From the NCBI GenBank assembly GCA_963170055.1, contig CAUJGJ010000002.1:2237846-2250345 (forward strand): DNA of 12,500 nt, in the 5' to 3' direction. A program made the translations under genes and the position numbers. Within the stretch, counting starts at the first letter, position 1; each line of letters begins with the position of its first letter. Below are positions 1 through 12,500 of this stretch, in pieces. The notes below the pieces were generated by a model. It made no database searches, was not told where the DNA came from, and saw only the letters and a list, made by a program, of their open reading frames with translations. This DNA is from Halisarca cf. caerulea. Its lineage: Eukaryota > Porifera > Demospongiae > Chondrillida > Halisarcidae.

Positions 1-410
1 TGCATGCCATGTGTGTGCATGCATGCGTATGACATAACTTGGCTACAGAGATAACTATTTCTTGTCCCTTGAGTTGTCTCTTTGACAAGTTAAATTGTAC
101 TCAAATAATTCTTGATGTTCATTCAACTCTGTAGTTCTGCTGTTCATGTCAACTCTCCTGAGGATAGTATTTTACTTGGAGTTTGTTGGATACTTTCCTG
201 AAAGACTACTGACAAGCTGACATCCTTGTATCTGCATTTTGACTGCTGTCCATTTTTATGTACATTACATATATTCCCCTGAGATTTGAACATCATGAAT
301 TATCAGCAGAAATAATCATGGTGGGGTGTGTATGCAGTATTTTTGAATGCCCGGGTGGTTACATATTTAATTTCCACATCTCATAACCCCAGATTCACAA
401 TGAAGTACAG
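1..410. other. Gene-free flank, nothing recognised
   Basis: AT-rich unique-looking sequence with a few GCATGC-type short palindromes near the start. No supported reading frame, RNA gene or repeat array was seen. Confidence 0.5.
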
Positions 411-948
411 CATACGTACCCACATAGAGTTGCCCCAGCACACATAGTGTTGCCCCAGCACACATAGTGTTGCCCCAGCACACATAGTGTTGCCCCAGCA
501 CACATAGGGTTGTCCCAGCACACATAGTGTTGCCCCAGCATACATAGTGTTGCCCCAGCACACATAGTGTTGCCCCAACATACGTACCTACATAGTGCTG
601 CCCCAGCACACATAGTGTTGCCCCAGCACACATAGTGTTGCCCCAGCACACATAGGGTTGCCCCAGCACACATAGTGTTGCCCCAGCATACATAGTGTTG
701 CCCCAGCACACATAGTGTTGCCCCAGCATACGTACCTACATAGTGCTGCCCCAGCATATAGTGCTGCCCCAGCATATAGTGTTGCCCCAGCATATAGTGT
801 TGCCCCAGCATACATAGTGTTGCCCCAGCATACATAGAGTTGCCCCAGCATACATAGAGTTGCCCCAGCATACATAGAGTTGCCCCAGCATACATAGAGT
901 TGCCCCAGCATACATAGTGTTGCCCCAGCATACATAGAGTTGCCCCAA
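411..948. repeat. 20-bp minisatellite with a longer-range pattern
   Basis: About 26 tandem units of agtgttgccccagcacacat and variants (agagtt, agcatacat). Some units at about 745-800 have lost two bases (period 18). Three units carry a TACGTACC insertion at 413, 581 and 729; their spacing is 168 and 148, that is 8 or 7 units plus the 8-bp insertion. The last third (about 820-945) is dominated by the catacatagagtt variant. The unit has no stop on the minus strand, so long minus-strand frames there are not genes. Confidence 0.95.
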
Positions 949-1015
949 AGTGGAAAAATGTGATTGCAGAATTATACTCAATTACTATGCATTGCCAGCA
1001 AGAGGAGGAATTATT

Positions 1016-1271
1016 TGAACCTTCTCAACCCACCCTCCCCTCCTCCTTGAACCTTCTCAACCCACCCTCCCCTCCTCCTCGAACCTTCTCAACCCACCCT
1101 CCCCTCCTCCTCGAGCCTTCTCAACCCACCCTCCCCTCCTCCTTGAGCCTTCTCAACCCCCCTCCCCTCCTCCTTGAGCCTTCTCAACCCCCCTCCCCTC
1201 CTCCTTGAGCCTTCTCAACCCCCCTCCCCTCCTCCTTGAGCCTTCTCAACCCACCCTCCCCTCCTCCTTGA
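1016..1271. repeat. 31/32-bp pyrimidine-rich minisatellite, 8 copies
   Basis: Eight head-to-tail units beginning ccttctcaaccc and ending cctcctccttga. The first four are 32 bp; most later ones are 31 bp through loss of one A in CCCACCC. The plus strand is largely C/T with an almost pure pyrimidine core, so the minus strand has closely spaced G runs. Confidence 0.95.
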
Positions 1272-2101
1272 GTATGTACCTGCATGGTTGCATGTGATAA
1301 GCAATGTTAGTTTAGGTTTCGCATTAAATTTTAGCCATGGTGAAGTTGTTTGGGTATGTTTTAATAGCTGCTGCAGGCAGCCTCTGTAGTGATTACATTT
1401 CTATTTAGGTGTGTAATGTATGCCAAATAAAATCATACATATGTATACGTATATCATAGATTATAGACTAGGCACAGTGCCCTACTTAGTGATACACAGG
1501 CTACTTGAAATCCCTCACATTGACATACGCAAGTGTGAACTTCCAAAATTTGAATGGCTCATCAGTGGCTGGTGGTAGCTGCTTGAGGATTGTCCTACAC
1601 CATCTGTTCACATGGAACCCTCACATCACAATGCATGCAACCACTTTCTGTGTGTGCTCCCATTGGTGCCCGATACAGTGGTTCAACTATTGTACTGTAC
1701 CTTCACACAGTATTTGCTACATGTTTAGAGAACTCTATAATTATAGATCTTACAGTGAATTTCTGCATATAATATAATTTTATAGTGAACAAACTCATGT
1801 GTCCCACTTTACTGCGCTTAACTGGTTAGTTTTTAGTGTGGATTTCTGATACAATGAAGAATGCTCCCTATACATTCATGCAACTCGGAATGATCACGCA
1901 GCCCATGGGAACCACAACAATTCTATTGCTATCAGAACATGATGGTGAACACAGTCATCTCTGCTTCACACTGGCCTCTAGTTACTCTACAGCACTCACT
2001 ACTTGACGTGTTACTATACGTGCATGTGGTACATGTACTCGGATCACATAATGTAACACATTAATACGTAATAGGTAACTACATAATTATATGCAACTAA
2101 T
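1272..2101. other. Intergenic stretch, nothing recognised
   Basis: No convincing gene. Short open frames at 1505-1777 show no family I recognise and lack coding character. A plus-strand AATAAA occurs at about 1425, with no upstream gene visible to use it. Confidence 0.5.
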
Positions 2102-2247
2102 AACAGCCATGCATGCAAGTTAATGACACAAGTGTTACACTAGTCCAGCCAGCTACGACCCATGTTCATTGCATACAAACGTGCATGGGTCACAGCTGGC
2201 TGGGCTAGTGTTGCACACTTATGCAGTTAACAAGTATGCGTACTGTT
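2102..2247. repeat. Long imperfect palindrome (MITE or hairpin candidate)
   Basis: The inner arms 2130-2164 and 2184-2220 pair at about 31 of 35 positions with a 2-base bulge, around a 19-base loop. Weaker pairing extends outwards through GTTAA and GCAT blocks to AACAG at 2102-2106 and CTGTT at 2243-2247. No clear target-site duplication flanks it. Confidence 0.75.
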
Positions 2248-2336
2248 TTCAAGAACTACACACAGCTAGGCCAGGCTACAGTTGGTTGTAATGCATTTTT
2301 AATATTAGCACTCTTACAATTAACAAGCAATCAGCA

Positions 2337-2342
2337 TTTATT
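2337..2342 (-). terminator. Candidate polyadenylation signal of alpha-actinin
   Basis: AATAAA on the minus strand, about 465 bases after the stop codon, followed within 30 bases by a T/G-rich stretch. It is the first canonical AATAAA I find downstream of the stop. An ATTAAA lies about 40 bases further on. The implied 3' UTR is 2337-2806. Confidence 0.45.
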
Positions 2343-2806
2343 TCAATGTAGCAACTAAAACCCGTCCTATAGGTATGCTGTAGTAGTCCAGGCAAACATG
2401 GTATGGTAGATGGGCACTTACACTGGACCCGAACCCACCCTTATTTGAATGCCTTGCCGATACAGGACTAGTGTGTGAATTCACCAAATGCACCTACTCC
2501 GTAATTATAACAAAATCATTGATAGGTCAAATGGTCTCTAATTCCCACCCGTCACACCATACACAGGTGGTGGAGTCGCACACGGAATAAGCCACTTGGA
2601 ATATTTTCATTAGAGCAAAATACAGAAATCAAGAGATAAGCCCTAACATTCTTCACACCTGGTCAACACAGATATCCTAACGGCTACTACACTGATTACA
2701 CATGTAAATCTGCATTAGAAGAAAATTATAGAATTCCTAATATTCAAGCAATTGTGCAAAACAAGTTCTCTAAAATTCAGGCGGACACTCTTTCTAGAAC
2801 TGCAGA
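2343..2806 (-). other. Probable alpha-actinin 3' UTR
   Basis: Between the stop and the AATAAA there is no convincing coding sequence on either strand and no repeat array. Its extent depends on the poly(A) signal call. Confidence 0.4.
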
Positions 2807-11980
<9,174 letters not shown>

Positions 11981-12160
11981 CTTCAGTCTGTGAATTACTG
12001 GAAACTGTCGAAACTAAAAAGCCTTCGACGCACGAGGAAAGAGAGTAGAGGAGGTGGAGCTGACAAGCATGTAACCTTATATGGACGACGGACGACTTCC
12101 GACGACGATGACGTAGGAATCTGCTGCATTCTCTGCACACGCGAGTGTGTTTACTGCAAA
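11981..12160. promoter_or_regulatory. Divergent promoter region between alpha-actinin and HTD2-like gene
   Basis: Only 180 bp separate the two start codons, which face away from each other, so this stretch must hold both 5' UTRs and probably both core promoters. No TATA box is placed convincingly for either direction. A TGACGTAG at 12109-12116 resembles a CRE/ATF site. AAAATGGCCGCC around the HTD2 start resembles a YY1 site overlapping a start codon, a pattern common in housekeeping promoters. Motif calls are by eye. Confidence 0.6.
12081..12116 (+). other. Possible 11-codon upstream ORF before HTD2-like start
   Basis: ATG at 12081 opens a short frame (MDDGRLPTTMT) that stops at TAG 12114-12116, 44 bases before the HTD2-like ATG. 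It is built largely from GAC repeats. It matters only if transcription starts upstream of 12081, which the sequence cannot show. Confidence 0.3.
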
Positions 12161-12487
12161 ATGGCCGCCAGAATTTGCTGCATTTGCTTCAGGCCTATGA
12201 CTGGTGCCTCTCGGAGCATTGTATGTCCAAAGTACGTTGTAAAGCATCATTCCGCGACTCGTTTGCTCTCTTCCGGTGACAACATCTCGTCAAGCTTGAC
12301 ACTGGGCCTGCGAGTCGAGGTCCGTAGAAGCTTTACACAGAAGGATGTACAATGTTTTGCAGAGCTGTCGGGAGACGACAATCCGATACATGTGAGCGAA
12401 GAATATGCCAAGAAAGGAAAATTTGGGAGGCCTATTGTTCACGGGACTCTGTTGCTGGGGTCAGTACATGCATTGTTGATGACTTAA
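12161..12487 (+). CDS. HTD2: HTD2-like mitochondrial 3-hydroxyacyl-thioester dehydratase (MaoC family), 5' part
   Basis: HTD2 dehydrates 3-hydroxyacyl-ACP in mitochondrial type II fatty-acid synthesis. Seen: from the ATG at 12161 (A at -3, G at +4) a 108-codon frame. Residues 1-38 are rich in R, K, S and C with no acidic residue, compatible with a mitochondrial presequence. Residues 48-108 match the start of the MaoC hot-dog fold. The hydratase-2 motif FAELSGDDNPIH (66-77) has the expected catalytic D72 and H77, and KFGRPIVHG (87-95) follows. The frame ends at TAA 12485-12487, although the usual domain runs some 60-80 residues further. Either an intron opens near 12460 (GG|GTCAGT) and the gene continues past the window, or the gene is truncated. 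The upstream frame is open back to 11504 but lies antisense to alpha-actinin, so I start at the first ATG outside that gene. Family assignment is strong; the 3' end is unresolved. Confidence 0.82.
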   Translation: MAARICCICFRPMTGASRSIVCPKYVVKHHSATRLLSSGDNISSSLTLGLRVEVRRSFTQKDVQCFAELSGDDNPIHVSEEYAKKGKFGRPIVHGTLLLGSVHALLMT

Positions 12488-12500
12488 AAGAATGCTACTG

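Noticed and set aside
367..981. Several long minus-strand frames encoding CWGNTMCAGATLCVLGQ-like repeats
   Set aside because: They are the 20-bp minisatellite read in three frames. The period is not a multiple of three and the unit has no stop, so every frame stays open. No domain, splice or start evidence supports a protein.
411..1271. CRISPR-like array because of regular repeats
   Set aside because: The repeats are directly tandem with no unique spacers, in an animal genome context with no cas genes.
1505..1777. Possible small plus-strand gene of 60-90 codons
   Set aside because: Two overlapping frames, neither with a recognisable family, coding bias or splice context; length is within chance for this composition.
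2400..2600. Possible extra exon or transposon coding fragment downstream of alpha-actinin
   Set aside because: Short frames on both strands are broken by stops within about 20 codons and match nothing I recognise; treated as 3' UTR.

Overview
The window reads as nuclear DNA of an intron-rich invertebrate animal. It carries one complete, 19-exon alpha-actinin gene on the minus strand and the 5' part of a MaoC/HTD2-type mitochondrial dehydratase gene on the plus strand. Most introns are 70-85 bp. The non-coding DNA is full of CA/TG microsatellites and minisatellites and contains possible MITE-like inverted repeats. An early-branching metazoan such as a sponge would fit the compact introns, but that placement is a low-confidence inference. 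Nothing bacterial or viral was recognised.

Layout. Bases 1-2336: gene-free flank with a 20-bp minisatellite (411-948), a 31/32-bp pyrimidine-rich minisatellite (1016-1271) and a long imperfect palindrome (2102-2247). Bases 2337-2806: probable 3' UTR of alpha-actinin with an AATAAA signal. Bases 2807-11980: alpha-actinin, minus strand. I rebuilt its exons by hand from reading-frame homology, GT...AG borders and phase. All 19 coding exons join without a frame break into 880 residues (2643 bp with stop), close to the 892 of human ACTN1. Domain order is two CH domains, four spectrin repeats, an EF-hand pair, the C-terminal helical EF region and a PDZ-ligand-like C-terminus. Bases 11981-12160: 180-bp head-to-head intergenic region. 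Bases 12161-12487: HTD2-like dehydratase, plus strand, whose frame stops in the middle of the hot-dog domain, 13 bases before the window ends.

The two genes do unrelated jobs (actin cross-linking; mitochondrial fatty-acid synthesis) and seem linked only by a shared divergent promoter. I see no sign of a new multi-gene system. The more unusual points are the repeats pressed against alpha-actinin splice sites: a 52/28-bp minisatellite abutting the exon 13 donor, TG repeats starting at the exon 4 donor, and a 14-base C tract at the exon 9 acceptor. A possible enhancer-like motif cluster in intron 2 and the odd end of the dehydratase frame are also worth checking. The long open frames over the minisatellites result from stop-free repeat units whose period is not a multiple of three; they are not evidence of genes.
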